Below are positions 33,501 through 45,396 of a stretch of 64,000 bases of DNA, piece by piece. The notes beneath the pieces are model-generated. The model saw only the letters and a program-made list of their open reading frames with translations. It searched no databases and was not told where the DNA came from. This stretch comes from Sclerotiophoma versabilis (Eukaryota > Ascomycota > Dothideomycetes > Pleosporales > Didymellaceae): contig JAAROD010000004.1 of NCBI GenBank assembly GCA_012274445.1, forward strand, positions 1,054,001 to 1,118,000. Direction: 5' to 3'. The position numbers were made by a program, and so were the translations under genes. Every line of letters starts with the position of its first letter. Positions within the stretch are counted from its first letter, which is position 1.

Positions 33501-36500
33501 ATTAAAAAGTCTGTTATAAACTATAGTACTTCTATACTAACTAGTAGTAGTTTATAAGGTATATTAGAGGTTTTTATATATTTTCTAATTCTAGGTAACC
33601 TAACTACTCAACTAGGTATTAAATACTCTTCTTAGTTTTCTAACATATTACTATTTTTTTAACTTCCTACTTATTATTACTGTTAGCTTAGTAGTAGAAG
33701 TCTTTCTAGATTAGTATTTATAGATTAGTAGGTTCTAATAGTAAGATATAGAATACTAGATAAATTTTTACATTCTTAAGTAGCTTAAGTTAATAGTTAA
33801 CTAGGCTAACTTACTTAGAAATAAAAAATAGTCTAACCTTAACCTTATCTAGTATTTTTATTACTCTTTATATTCTAAGATTTTTTATAAGAAGATAGAC
33901 TTTATCCCTCTCTTTTAGCTAAGGTGCTATTTTTTATTTCTAATTAATATATAAATAGCTTGTTTCTAAGCTTATATAATGTTTTTAAGTAATTTCTAGT
34001 ATACTTTCTTTAGTCTAACTACTAAAGCTATTATTAATTCTATCTATATAGGGTAATTAAGAAATTAAGTAAAGAGATTTAGGTGTCTTCTATAGTTTAT
34101 AAAGAATAGTGTTATACCTATCACTTCTAATAACTTATTATTATATATAATTTATACTATAGGTAATAGTAAAACCTAGTTATTCTGTTTCTAGTTACTA
34201 TAGATTTAAAGGTATATTTCTATAGTCTAATTTATTCTTTCTGTCTATCTATCTATCTGTAGATAATAGGCTATAGATAGCTTTTTCTTAATACCTAATA
34301 TAGTAAGTATTATAGTCTAATAGTTTAATATAAAAAGCTTATCTCTATTACTAATAATTAATTTAGGTATTCTATAGTAGTAAATAATCTAATTAATAAA
34401 TACTATAGCTAGCTGCTACGTAGTATAGTTATATTTAAATAGTATTATTTTAGCATACTTAGTAAATTAGTCTACTATAATAAAGATTAAGTTATAATTA
34501 TATTCTATAATAGGGTCTTTAGAGAGTAGTAGCTGTATAATAAAATCTATTATAATATTTATCTATAGTGCTATTAGTAGCTCTATTACTTATACTTCTC
34601 TATACTTAGTATATATACTATGCTTATTCTATTAGTACTATATATAGTTTCTAATAAACTTAGTAACTTTATTCTTTATATTAGAAAACTTATAGTATTA
34701 CTTAATAAGTTCTATAGTATAAGTAATACTAGAGTGTCTATATAGTGTATTGTTATAATATCTTAAGATAACTTCTTCTTAAAGTTCCTCTAGTACTTAC
34801 TCTAGAATATATTATTTCTGCTAAACTTATATTACTAAATTAAGCTGCTAAGATAGTCCTAATGTCCTATTCTTATTAACTCTAAGAATAGTAAACTTAT
34901 TAATTATCTTTTTACCTATAAGGTTATAGCGTTAGCTAAGTATATCTACTCTACTACTTTTCTTTCCTAGTATATATAGAATCTTAAACTTATACTAACT
35001 AAGTATTTCTAACTAGCACACTTATTATTAGTTTAGAACCTTAGTAGTAGTAAAGTGTACTAAGTTCTTATAATCTATATAAATAGTAAGTTGTAAGCAG
35101 CTCTTTATATATATTTTCTAATATTATAATATATTAATAATAGCTATAAGCTCTTTATCACATATATTATAATATTCTTCTAGTACTATAAACTTTCTTA
35201 AGTAGTAGGTAATTAGGTACTATTAACTATTTTATTCTTAAGTAATATATACTTCTAATACTAGATCTAAGGCATTTATTTTAAGGTGCGTAGGTTTACT
35301 ACTTCTAAATATAATTAGTATAGAAGGCTCTATGCATACCTACTTAAGTAATTAGAAAGTATTTTCTTATACTTATTTCTACTTAAAGAGTGTATTCTTC
35401 TATATAAGTCTTATAAGTAGTAAGGCCTTTATAGAGTAGTTCTTAATAAAGTATTAGTTAAAGTTAATAAACCTAAGAAATTCTTAAATTCTCTTAACTA
35501 TAGTAGGTGTTAGCTAATTCTTTATAACCTAGATTTTCTTTTTACTTATCTTAACTCTATATCTTTCTATAACATAGCTAAGAAACTCTACTTCTTTCTT
35601 ATACTATTTACACTTCTCTAGCTTTAGTATAAGATCTGCTGTTACTAAGTATTCTAATACTTATTATATATAAACTCTATATTCTTCTAGTATCTTACTA
35701 TATACTAGAATATTATTAAGGTATACTACTACTATAATATCTAGGTGTACTTATAGTATATTATTAATTAGTACCTAATATACTGCTAGTATATTAGTTA
35801 GCCTAAATAGTATAACTATATACTTATAGTAACTATAACAGGTTTTAAATACTATCTTCTATTCTTTACCTTTCTTTATATATATAAGGTTGTACACTCT
35901 ATATAAGTTAAGTATAGTAAAGAACTTTACTTCTAATAGCTAGTTCTATAACTTAGATATATTAGGTAGTAGAGAATAATTCTTAATAGTAATATTATTT
36001 AACTTCTAGTAGTTAACGTAAAGCCTTAGCTTACTATCTTTCTTTAGTATAAATAGAATAGAGAATTCTACTAGAGATTTAGATTTTCTAATAAATTTTT
36101 TTATAAGGTTCTCCTTAATATACTTACATAGTATCTTAAGCTCTTTCTTAGATAACTAGTATATAGGCCTAAAGAGTAGTTCTTTCTCTTTCTTAAGCTT
36201 AATTTTATAATTTTAAGGTTAATACTTAGGTAGCACTTTTATAGATAACTCTTCTTTAAATATCTAGGCGTACTATCTATATATATCTAGTATACTAGAA
36301 GGTATACTCTTATTCTTCTTAACTATTATAGAGGGGCTTTCTTTATCTATATAGTTAACTACTCTATCTTAGTATATCCTATATATTAAAGAGACATTAT
36401 TAATCTTCTTTTTATCTACTAGCTGTAATATGCGCTATATAGGCCGTAATATATTAGTGCTATATTTATATTATCTTAATAAAAGTCTTTCCTATATTTA

Positions 36501-37670
36501 GTTTATTTTTAAATTATACCTTTATAACTAGAGAGGTTCTAGTATAATATTATGCGTAGCTTTTATAAAGATATCTAGAGTTAATTTCTTATAGTATCTT
36601 TATATCTCTAGAAGGGCTACTATTACTTTATATATAATATATAGCTCTTCTAGTATTAATTCTCTATTAGCTACTTAGAGTAAATAGGTATATTTCTTTA
36701 TACGTAGTATAAGACCTACTTAGTATATTACTATCTAAGATATATAGTTTGCCTGTACTCCTAAGTCTAAGAGTGCTAATAGTACTACTCTATTTATCTT
36801 AATAGGTAGTCTAATAAGTAATCTGTCTCTAATAGTATTAAGAGATTACTTAGCAGAGTACTCTTTTAGCGCTTACTTAAAAAAGTCTCCTTATTACTAA
36901 ATCTATAGATAATCTTACTGCCTTTATATAGCTTATAGTTTAAGTTAAAGTAATACTACTAATATAGATTATAGTAGAAGCTATTAATAACTAATTATAT
37001 ATATATAATTACCTAATAATTGTCTATACCTAGAAAGTATAGCTTAGAGTATTTATTCTAGAGGTGCATCTTATATAAATTATTCTTATAATTATACTAT
37101 TATTTTCTATATATAGTACTAGAAGTTAGAAACTATTCTCTTTCTAGCTTCTCTAATTTATATATATAATAGGTATTATATACACATGCTATTTATAATA
37201 ACTTTCTATAGTTTAGATTTTAGTAGTCTAATATATAGTCTAGTTATAGGTTTAGACATAATACTAGCTTTCTATTAAAATTAGGTTTTTTTCTACTTTA
37301 GTTTTTTTTTACTTATTACTTAAGCTCCTATTATATAGCATAGTTACTAGTACTAAGTTTATTAAACTTATATTTCTACTAATCTTATTAGAACTTATTA
37401 AGGTTATTAACCTATTATTATCCTGTGTAAGTTTAACGTGCTATTTATTATAGTCTCTTATTAATACTTTTAGTAATCTATTTATAGTTTACTTAAAAGG
37501 TATTGTTATTATCTTAGAATTCTTAATATACTAATTCTACTTTAGTATACCTATTGAATTTGCGTATATCTGTGTTATACTAACTTTCTTTAGTATTAGA
37601 GGCGTAGATAATACCTCTATCTACTTCTTATCTAGCAGTGTTACGTAGTTATTAGGATATTATAGGCTAC

Positions 37671-37906
37671 TATTACAGTAAAGATTAATAATTACGTAAT
37701 TATTAACAGTAATATAGGCGGATTAGAGAGATTAGAGAGATTAGATTAATAGATAAGGATAATTAATTAGCCCTACTCTAATTAAGAACTAGCCTAGAGG
37801 TAAAACATATATATAGTTACACTCTTTTACTATAGAAATAAAATAAGGAACTTAATTAACTCTTTTATACCTAGATTAATCTTATCTAGTTATCTTAGCT
37901 CTAATA
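37671..37906 (+). repeat. Copia-1 5' LTR
   Basis: 236 bases beginning TATTACAGTA (TG before RIP) and ending CTAATA. It matches 51805-52031 apart from C/T, G/A changes and a 9-base length difference in a gattagaga repeat. Confidence 0.9.
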
Positions 37907-37919
37907 GTTATAAGCCTAG
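37907..37919 (+). promoter_or_regulatory. Copia-1 primer binding site (half-tRNA iMet type)
   Basis: GTTATAAGCCTAG immediately follows the 5' LTR, identical to the 13 bases after the TRIM-like left repeat (23226) and to the Copia-2 site on the minus strand (31578-31566). Confidence 0.6.
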
Positions 37920-37999
37920 TATTATAAAGACTATATAGTAGATTTCTCTATATTCTCTATATAGCTAGAAAGCTAGACAGGATTAATTATATACTTTTA

Positions 38000-40900
38000 A
38001 ATATAACTCTTCTTAATAGTTAGATAATAGAATCTAATTTCTACCTCTTAACTAGCTAGGTCCTACTTAAAAGCTAATTAGATTAGCTCTACTAGTTTAC
38101 TTAGCTTAAACTCTATATAAGAGATAAGGCAGTATAGGATTAGATTAATCTAGATAGTAAAATAGTTAAAGTAATTAATAAATAAGAGCTAGAGTATTTA
38201 ACTCTCTCTCTAAAGCTAGTCTTTAGGAACCTCTTAGAAAATAGTAATAAAGATAAGCTAAGTGTTACTGCTAATTAAGAATAGTATATTCTTAGAATAG
38301 AGGTATATAAATTAGCAATTAGAGATTACTCTAAAGAAGTCTAAAAATATAAGGTTGCAACCTTAAGGTAGATAAGATTAGCTGTAAAGCTTAGCAATAT
38401 TTAAGATTAGATTGATAAAATAGTATTAGCTAATCTTATAGCTCTAGTATTAATAAAGATGCTTAATTCCTAAGAATTAACTCTGCAGGCTCTAATCTAA
38501 ATTCTAAAGACAAATCTAGCACTAACTAATAGTAATACTATATATCTAGTTAGGTAGTAATACTATACTTACCTTAAAAATGCCTAATTAGGCTAGATCT
38601 TACTAGATAAGTAGTTTAATAAGTAGTAAGTACTCTATAGAAAAGCTTAGGCGTTTAAGATTACTAAGATTAAAGAATAACTTGCTTTTACTAACTTTCT
38701 TAACGTAATTACTTCTAGGCTTACTCTATAATAGTCTTACTTAATAAGGCAGTAAATAATTATAGACATAGCTTTTAGTTATTAATTAATAGATATAAAT
38801 AATCTATCTAAGGTCTTTATATTAATACTCTAAGAATAAGCTATTAGCTTAGCTAGAAGTAAAGGAAATATCGCTTTTATAACTCTAGGTAGAAGCTTTA
38901 ATTAGAATAAAACTAAAGAAAAAATAGGATTAAACTAAAAAAGCTGTCTATACAAACCTAAAGGACTCTATACTTAGAACTCTATTAATTACTAGATCTT
39001 TTTCTTCTAGATTACTAAAGATATCTCTATTAAACTTTAATAAATCTAAGATTAAGAAGAGACTTAATAACTTAGAATAGAGTAAGCTTAAGAAATAAAT
39101 TAAAGAAGCTAGATAGAACACTAGATTGTTAGGGGATACGTTATCTTTAGCTAAATATCCTAGCTTAATTTTAGTAGTAGTTATTAACCTATCCTAATTT
39201 TAACCTAAATTAGGTAGAGTCTATTCTATAATAGATTATAAACATCTCTTATTAATAAGCACTATTCTTAATAGTAGAGAAGTAGTCTAGTTAGTAAATA
39301 ATTAATTACTTCTAATACTAGAGACTTTTTAATAGTTTAATCTAGGTAAAACTATTAATGCAGGTACTTAATTACTGCCTGTCTTAGAATTAGAAAATTA
39401 TATTCTTAAAGGAATTCTAAATAGAAAAAACAGACTAAAGACTAAAGATCTTATACTTAAGAATATTAAAGTTATTAAAGAATTCTACATAAATATTATA
39501 TCTAAAGCTAACCTTAAATAAGTAGGTATATAGTATCTTAGATTAGATAATACTCTTAGGTATAGAATAATTAAAAATAATATTATTATAGCTAAGCTAT
39601 ATACTGCTTATAATCTTATATTTATTAAATATAATAAGATTACCTTTTACTCTTTCTCTAGTGTGTATGCTATGTTAAGATTATCTAAACCTATAGAAAG
39701 ATTAAATAGTAAGAACCTATAGTATTAATAATTAGGTTATCTAGAATAGTAAGTACTATAATTATTAGTATAAGCTGCTTAGAATGTTTATATTAATAGA
39801 ATAAAGAGGATTAAGTGCTAAGAGTATATAACTACCTACTCTACCTAAGTTATATTAAGGTAGCCTAGAGAGTAATTACTAAGGCTATTCTATAGAATAT
39901 TATAGCATCTATTTAATATGCTAATAGAAAGGCTTAATAAAGAATAAACTATAATTATTAAGAAAGACTACTTAGGAAAGCTCTTTAATTATAACCTACA
40001 GTCTAAGACTTTAGATAAGATTATAAGAGTTATTTAACTATTTAAGAAATAGGTTAGAAGAAAGTATTAACTAAGTATTATTAAAATCTATTAGGATAAT
40101 AATACAGCTATTAGACTATAGAGAGGTTAATTACGCTATAAAGAATAGGTAGATTAAAAGAGAATAAAGATACTTACTCCTCCTCCTTATATGCATAAAC
40201 TAAACAGATTAGTAGAGAAAGTAGAAAAAGAGCTAATTACTAAATTTATTAAGATAAGAATAGGTGCTAATCTCTTCTCTTAGCTATAGCCTAAGATTAT
40301 AGATACTGCTGCATATCTATATAGGATAAGTTCTATAGTAATCTATAGTTTTAGATTACCTAATAAGGTACTAGATAACTAGTTTAGATAGTACTTTAGA
40401 TAGTATAAACTAGCCTAAATTAGGTATAAAACAGCTAATCTACAACTAGACTAGAGTAGTATATACGCCTATAGCTGCAGAGTATATTCTCTTAAAAGAG
40501 ATTAAGTAGTAAAGCAAGATAAACGTAGATATAAAGTTAATCTATAGAGATATATTAGATAACTAGTTAGCTATTAGGCCTCTAATATCTATAAAATATA
40601 GGTCCTATTAATTAATTAAGTAATAATTACTAGGAATATTAATTTTAACAAATCTCTATTCTATAAAAGAAAGAAGAACAAAGAAATGCCTAAAGATTAA
40701 GTAACTAAACTTACTAATATTCTTTATAACAGAGAACTAGCTAATCTAGGCTAGGATATTAATATACCTAACCTTAGAGATTAAACGCAATCTAAGATAG
40801 ATAGATTAGCTACTAAGTAATAGCTTAAAGGTAACATACCTCTATTAAATAATATAGAAACTAGCCTAGCTCTAGATTATAATATATTAGATATAGATAC

Positions 40901-42736
40901 TGTGTAGAGTGCTTATAAGGCTAGTAATTACCTAGAAATCTATATAGACTAATCTAAAAATATTAGACTTATAACTCTAGAATAAATACCTAAACTAACT
41001 AATCTAAGAATAAGTATACTAGGTAGAGGTAATTAAAGTTATTATATAAGGATAGATAGTTAATAGGACGTAAACACACCTATAAGAGCTAGCTTATCTT
41101 ATTCTAGTAATTAGATAGGATTATATAAGTTAAGGCAGGAGCGCCTAACTAATTCTAATACTAGCTTTGCTAGCGCTGCTTCTATAACTCTAGATATAGT
41201 AAAGAATTTACTAATATAAAGGTTAAGTTAAAGAATTAGAGGTATAGTACCTAAGATAGATTAACTAATAAATATATACATGCTACTCTATAGAAGAAAG
41301 AATTATAATAACTAACTTAGAGGTAAGTAGCTAAGAAAGTATTAACATATTAATTATAGATCTATAAGAAAATAATTAGATAGATAACTTTAAACATATA
41401 TATCTTCTAGGAACTAACTAGTCTTAAGATAAATAATCTAGCTATAAAATACTAAACGTAGTAGTTATAGCAGCTACGCTAAATAATAAATCTAATTAAT
41501 TAGATTATACTTTACGCCCTTATTAAGATAATCTCCTACTACTACTAAATATATAGAAGCAGCTCCTATAATACTCTTTAAAGACTCTGTTTATAGACTC
41601 TTTAACTGAGGAAATTAATTAGATAATTAAGAAGGGTACCTAGTTAGAAATCCTAGTATCTAAAGTAAAGAATTAACTATTACTATTAAAGTAGGTATAG
41701 ACTTATAAATTTAATTAAGATAGCTACTTTATTAAGTGTAAGGCTTAGATTGTTATAAGAGGAGATTTATAAGAAATAAATTCTCTTTAATCTACCTATA
41801 CTATAACCCTAGCAGCTAAATTATTTAGAGTAGTAATATTAATTACAGCTTAATTTAATCTAGAAATAAGATAGTATAATATTATTAGAGCGTTTCTTAA
41901 TACTATAATTATAGAAGATAATCTAGTACTCTATAAAATACTAAAAGGATTTAAGAAGAGTAGATACTATATTAGGCTTAATTAAGTACTATATAGATTA
42001 AGAGAATTACTACTTCTTTAGTATAAGAAGTTCTTAAAGTTACTTTAATTAATTAGACTATAATTAAGTAAAGAAGAGCCCTGCCTATTCTATAATAAGA
42101 GTAAGAAGATTATTATACTCTTCTATATAAATAATATTCTCTTAATCTATCCTAAGACCTATAAAATAGATGCTAAGCTCTTATAAAACAAGATTATAGA
42201 AAAATATAACATCTAAGACTAGAGACTAGTTAAATAGTTTCTAGAGATTAGAGTAATCTATAATAGAGAGCTTAGGACTATTACTCTTATATAAAACACG
42301 TACATTAATAAGATTACTAAGAAGTTTAGATTAGTAAATAGTATATTTCTACTAACACTACTCCCCTTAGAAGAACTAATTAAAAACACTAGAGAAGTAA
42401 CTAAAAAGAAAATTAAAATATATTAAGAAAAGGTTAGATCTATATTATATCTAGTAATTATACTGCAACCTAATATTACGTTTATAGTATCTAAGCTATT
42501 ATATTTCCTAACTAATTCTAGTAATAAATATTAAAAAGCTATAGATAGGGTAATTATATACCTATACAGAACAAGATTAGAAAGAATCTAATATAGTAAT
42601 TATAACAGAGCTAAGCTAATAATCTGCAGAAATGCATCTTTTATAGATAATTTAGAAACTTAATAATTATTCTATAAATACCTAGTTATACTCTTTAGAG
42701 GTCTAATTCTATAAAAAGCTACTAGATAAAGTATAG
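38000..42736 (+). pseudogene. Copia-1 gag-pol relic, up to the RNase H domain
   Basis: With RIP stops ignored, the plus strand gives Copia landmarks in order. Integrase territory includes AAYLYNR near 40310-40340. RT has KARLxVRGDLQ and YTATLAAKLF near 41730-41830, and the catalytic FYINNIL (FYVDDIL expected) near 42122-42145. RNase H then begins and ends abruptly at the TATAG target site. Its continuation after the insertion shows that the split is clean. Confidence 0.8.
42732..42736. repeat. Target-site duplication TATAG (left)
   Basis: TATAG precedes the 5' LTR and recurs directly after the 3' LTR at 49723-49727. Confidence 0.95.
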
Positions 42737-42820
42737 TGTTACGATCTCGGAGGATGGCACGCGGGGATGGTGACTTATTACCAATGGCGGGCCCTGGATC
42801 GGCGGGCGCCAGGCCCCAGG

Positions 42821-42912
42821 TCACGTGATGTCTCACGAACTCCACACAGAACCTGGAGTCAGGAGTGTGAGACACGACAACACAACGTCACGTGATGTCC
42901 CACGAATCCCAC
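42821..42912 (+). promoter_or_regulatory. Paired CACGTG upstream elements in the LTR
   Basis: TCACGTGATGTCTCACGAAC-type units at 42821-42845 and 42888-42912 agree at 22 of 25 positions. Each has a CACGTG E-box core, a site for bHLH factors. They lie about 75-165 bases before the TATA box, where fungal activation sites are usual. The same pair is in the 3' LTR at 49306 and 49373. Confidence 0.5.
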
Positions 42913-42986
42913 ATTGTTCCATGAATACCACAAGGCCCCCTATGGGACTTGGTGGAAGACCATGCTACACTATGGGACATCTTAAG

Positions 42987-42992
42987 TATATA
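42987..42992 (+). promoter_or_regulatory. TATA box of the LTR promoter
   Basis: TATATA within cttaagtatatag. It predicts transcription starting about 30 bases downstream, near 43017-43022. The 3' LTR copy is at 49472-49477. Confidence 0.55.
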
Positions 42993-43237
42993 GTCAGTAG
43001 GAACACAACCCTTATGGTTCGTGTTCAACTTAGTCAATCAAGTTTGTCTTTGGAATCTCAACCCCCAACTCTCGAGCTAGATAGTCTACTCTATACTACT
43101 CATTGTTACCCTCCATTGTCACGGTGTCTCACTAGACAATAACCCCAACCCTTACGGATCATCCTGTACCAGCGCTCATCCCTGAGAACCAATACGAATA
43201 GTGCTTACGAGCTTTGCTTGAAAGTACAACTTCAACA

Positions 43238-43254
43238 CTTTGAACACCCCAAAG
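43238..43254 (+). promoter_or_regulatory. Primer site region, probably self-priming
   Basis: Bases after the 5' LTR do not start with TGG as tRNA-primed elements do. TTGAACAC (43240-43247) is the exact complement of GTGTTCAA (43021-43028), which lies at the predicted 5' end of the transcript. The segment also folds as CTTTG/CAAAG with a 7-base loop directly before the gag ATG. Both features recall Tf1/sushi elements, whose RNA primes its own reverse transcription. This is inference. Confidence 0.5.
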
Positions 43255-45396
43255 ATGAGTACTACTTCAGGATCCCGTGCTACCCATAGCAACTCCAACG
43301 CGTCACGCAACCGCGTCGACGACGACCTCGATATGGACGAAGGATCGAACGAGGGCACGACGACCTCTACGTCCACGAGTGTATACCCAGTAGCTAAGCC
43401 CGAGACCTTCGATGGTACTCGTGAGAAACTGGAAGACTGGCTTATCAAGTTCGACCTCTTCTTCATGTTTCAGGGAGAACGCATCCCTGAGGAGAAACGT
43501 GTGACGCTTGTCTCCACGTTCATGAAGGACCGCGCGTTCACGTGGATCAAACCCTTTATCCAGCGTTACCATGGAGAAGGAACGTCCACCGACATCGACG
43601 CATGGATCGAAGACTTCGACCTGTTCAAGGAACAGATACGCCGAGTATTTGGAGTACACAACGAACCAACCATCGCACGTCGCGACATCCAACGCATTAA
43701 GCAAACCACGTCAGCCGCCGACTATGCTGCCAAATTTCAGCAGCTAGCAACGTACACCGGCTGGGACGACACCGCGTTGACAACGATGTTCCGACAAGGA
43801 TTGAAACCACGAGTCAAAGAGGAATTGATGCGGACCGCTGCGTCTACCGATGACTTCGACTCCCTGGTCAATACGGCAATTGATATCGATGTCAAGCTGT
43901 ACGAACTACAACAGGAATTGCGAGAGGACCCACGTACACGAGCAGCAGCTCATACTACTCGCCCGCCTCCACGCAACCCATGGCGAAACAACCTCAACCG
44001 AGGAAACCGAGGAAGCAACCGCTACCAGCCAAACACTGGACGCCGTGTACACAATAGCACCAGCAGCGGTTACTACGGACCAGAGGCCATGGACCTGTCC
44101 AACATCAACAAAGGACCAGAACCCCGATGGAACCAGAAAAGCAAGGGTAGTGACAGGAAGGACAAGTCAGGAGTGACTTGTTATGGATGTGGCAAGCAAG
44201 GCCACTATGCCAAGGACTGTCGATCCAAGAACAAGGTGGTTCGACAACTCAACGTACTCACCCGCGAGGATGCGGATGCCGGTGATGAATGGGAAGTTCT
44301 CACCGATGACATGGGACGTCTTATGGAGGACCCCGAACCCGGATCCGATGACGATTACATCGAACCATCCGATGAGGACATACGGAATGCCCGAAGCCGA
44401 GCACCTACACCATACCAAGAGTTGGACGAACAGCAGAAGCATCTGCAGGACCTAGCGAGACGACCATCAACACAGATGGGACAAGCATACGAACGAGGAC
44501 TGAAAGTGTGCAAGCACAAGCAGCCCACTATGTCTCAGCGACTACGCGACACTGCCAGACAAGAAGCGGATGGAGGCACTATCTACGCCTCCGACACTGA
44601 AGAAAGTTGGTACGACACAGACATGCGTGAATTCAACGAACGTACAGAAGCAGAACTAGCACGTCAAGAAATCCGAGACAACAACGCTACCTTTCAGGAA
44701 AACTGTGATCGGATTACCAAGAGCATCGACAAGAAACTACAGCAAATGGCACTTCAAACTCGCGCAGGACAACGACAGGTCAACAACCTAAGTAAATCCC
44801 AACAGGATTGGTGGAAACATGATTTCGATAAACTCAGTGCTGGCAACTACGCCACACGACAGGAGCTCGAGCGACAAGTAAAAAACGACCGAAGCAGGAA
44901 CGAGCCTGACTTCGACAGGAAGCCAGCGTTGCTTCTAAACCCACGACCAGAGTACGCCTTGGACCACCGGAATCCAAATCATGGAAAGCTATCATGGACA
45001 GCATGCGTACACAACGCCTGTCGCATACACGAATCAGAAAAACTAGGAAAGGGATGGTTCCCGACTCCCAGTACCACATGCAGGAAACAATGGTACGATT
45101 GCAAGAACGACATGTGCGAAATGCACCTCTGGGACAAGCGTTCCGAGCTGCACTTCCCAGGCACAGACGACCATCAGGAAATCGTATGCATGCAATTGGT
45201 TATCAACGGCTCCTGCTACAATCTACATTGGCAGCGTTGCCTCAACCCGAACTGCAAGCTGCACGAAGGCAGCAAGATCATCCATGGATTCGGTGATGAG
45301 GAGACTTTTTTAGGCAAGCGCCAAAAGAGTGCTCCGTCGAGCGATCCCTTAACGCTATTGGGGACGGCTCACTCATCAGACTACCCATCAAGTTAA
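43255..45396 (+). CDS. gag: Gag polyprotein with zinc knuckle and long Cys/His-rich C-terminus
   Basis: 713 residues from the ATG at 43255; the apparent upstream start at 43240 is TTG. Residues about 45-230 form a typical retrotransposon Gag region (PETFDGTREKLEDWL onward) that builds the capsid. A basic Arg/Asn-rich stretch leads to one CCHC knuckle, C-Y-G-C-G-K-Q-G-H-Y-A-K-D-C (residues 309-322), which binds RNA. Beyond it lie an acidic segment, a charged helical part and three W-x2-C-x4-C-x2-H units at W581, W613 and W659. The C-terminus is unusually long. A slippery T TTT TTA near residue 686 sends a fraction of ribosomes into pol; the others stop at 45394-45396. Confidence 0.95.
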   Translation: MSTTSGSRATHSNSNASRNRVDDDLDMDEGSNEGTTTSTSTSVYPVAKPETFDGTREKLEDWLIKFDLFFMFQGERIPEEKRVTLVSTFMKDRAFTWIKPFIQRYHGEGTSTDIDAWIEDFDLFKEQIRRVFGVHNEPTIARRDIQRIKQTTSAADYAAKFQQLATYTGWDDTALTTMFRQGLKPRVKEELMRTAASTDDFDSLVNTAIDIDVKLYELQQELREDPRTRAAAHTTRPPPRNPWRNNLNRGNRGSNRYQPNTGRRVHNSTSSGYYGPEAMDLSNINKGPEPRWNQKSKGSDRKDKSGVTCYGCGKQGHYAKDCRSKNKVVRQLNVLTREDADAGDEWEVLTDDMGRLMEDPEPGSDDDYIEPSDEDIRNARSRAPTPYQELDEQQKHLQDLARRPSTQMGQAYERGLKVCKHKQPTMSQRLRDTARQEADGGTIYASDTEESWYDTDMREFNERTEAELARQEIRDNNATFQENCDRITKSIDKKLQQMALQTRAGQRQVNNLSKSQQDWWKHDFDKLSAGNYATRQELERQVKNDRSRNEPDFDRKPALLLNPRPEYALDHRNPNHGKLSWTACVHNACRIHESEKLGKGWFPTPSTTCRKQWYDCKNDMCEMHLWDKRSELHFPGTDDHQEIVCMQLVINGSCYNLHWQRCLNPNCKLHEGSKIIHGFGDEETFLGKRQKSAPSSDPLTLLGTAHSSDYPSS

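Larger units (their letters stand above)
32480..37670 (-). mobile_element. Gypsy-2, left part (same family as Gypsy-1)
   Basis: The segment aligns collinearly with Gypsy-1 from its 3' LTR (32480-32970) through pol to about 15700 of Gypsy-1. On the minus strand it contains the RT box (near 35711-35750, Asp codons now Asn). At 37670 Copia-1 interrupts it, and the collinear match resumes at 52032 after the GCTAC duplication. The right (5') LTR is not in the window. Confidence 0.85.
7440..42736. other. RIP-mutated AT-rich block, left part
   Basis: From about 7440 the sequence is dominated by TA, CTA, TAG and TTA words. CA and TG are almost missing while some CG survives (for example gcgcgc near 15461). 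This fits CpA-to-TpA RIP on both strands. Gln and Trp codons become stops, so only one frame over 100 codons remains in 35 kb. The block continues to the right of the intact element (49723-64000). Confidence 0.9.
42737..43237 (+). repeat. 5' LTR of intact Gypsy
   Basis: 501 bases starting TGTTACGATC and ending ACTTCAACA. It contains two 25-base near-repeats with CACGTG, a TATA box at 42987, and the sequence that becomes the 5' end of the transcript. Confidence 0.97.

Noticed and set aside
34236..34262. TCTATC-type short tandem repeat
   Set aside because: Minor simple repeat in RIPed DNA without evident role.
7440..42736. Centromeric or mitochondrial origin for the AT-rich DNA
   Set aside because: Degraded transposons and CA/TG depletion explain the composition fully. 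A centromere cannot be excluded but nothing here specifically supports it.
42825..43142. 105-codon ORF in the 5' LTR, repeated at 49310-49627
   Set aside because: It lies wholly in LTR promoter/leader sequence, and the copies agree only because the LTRs are identical.
43240..43254. Gag start at 43240
   Set aside because: The codon there is TTG; the first ATG is 43255.
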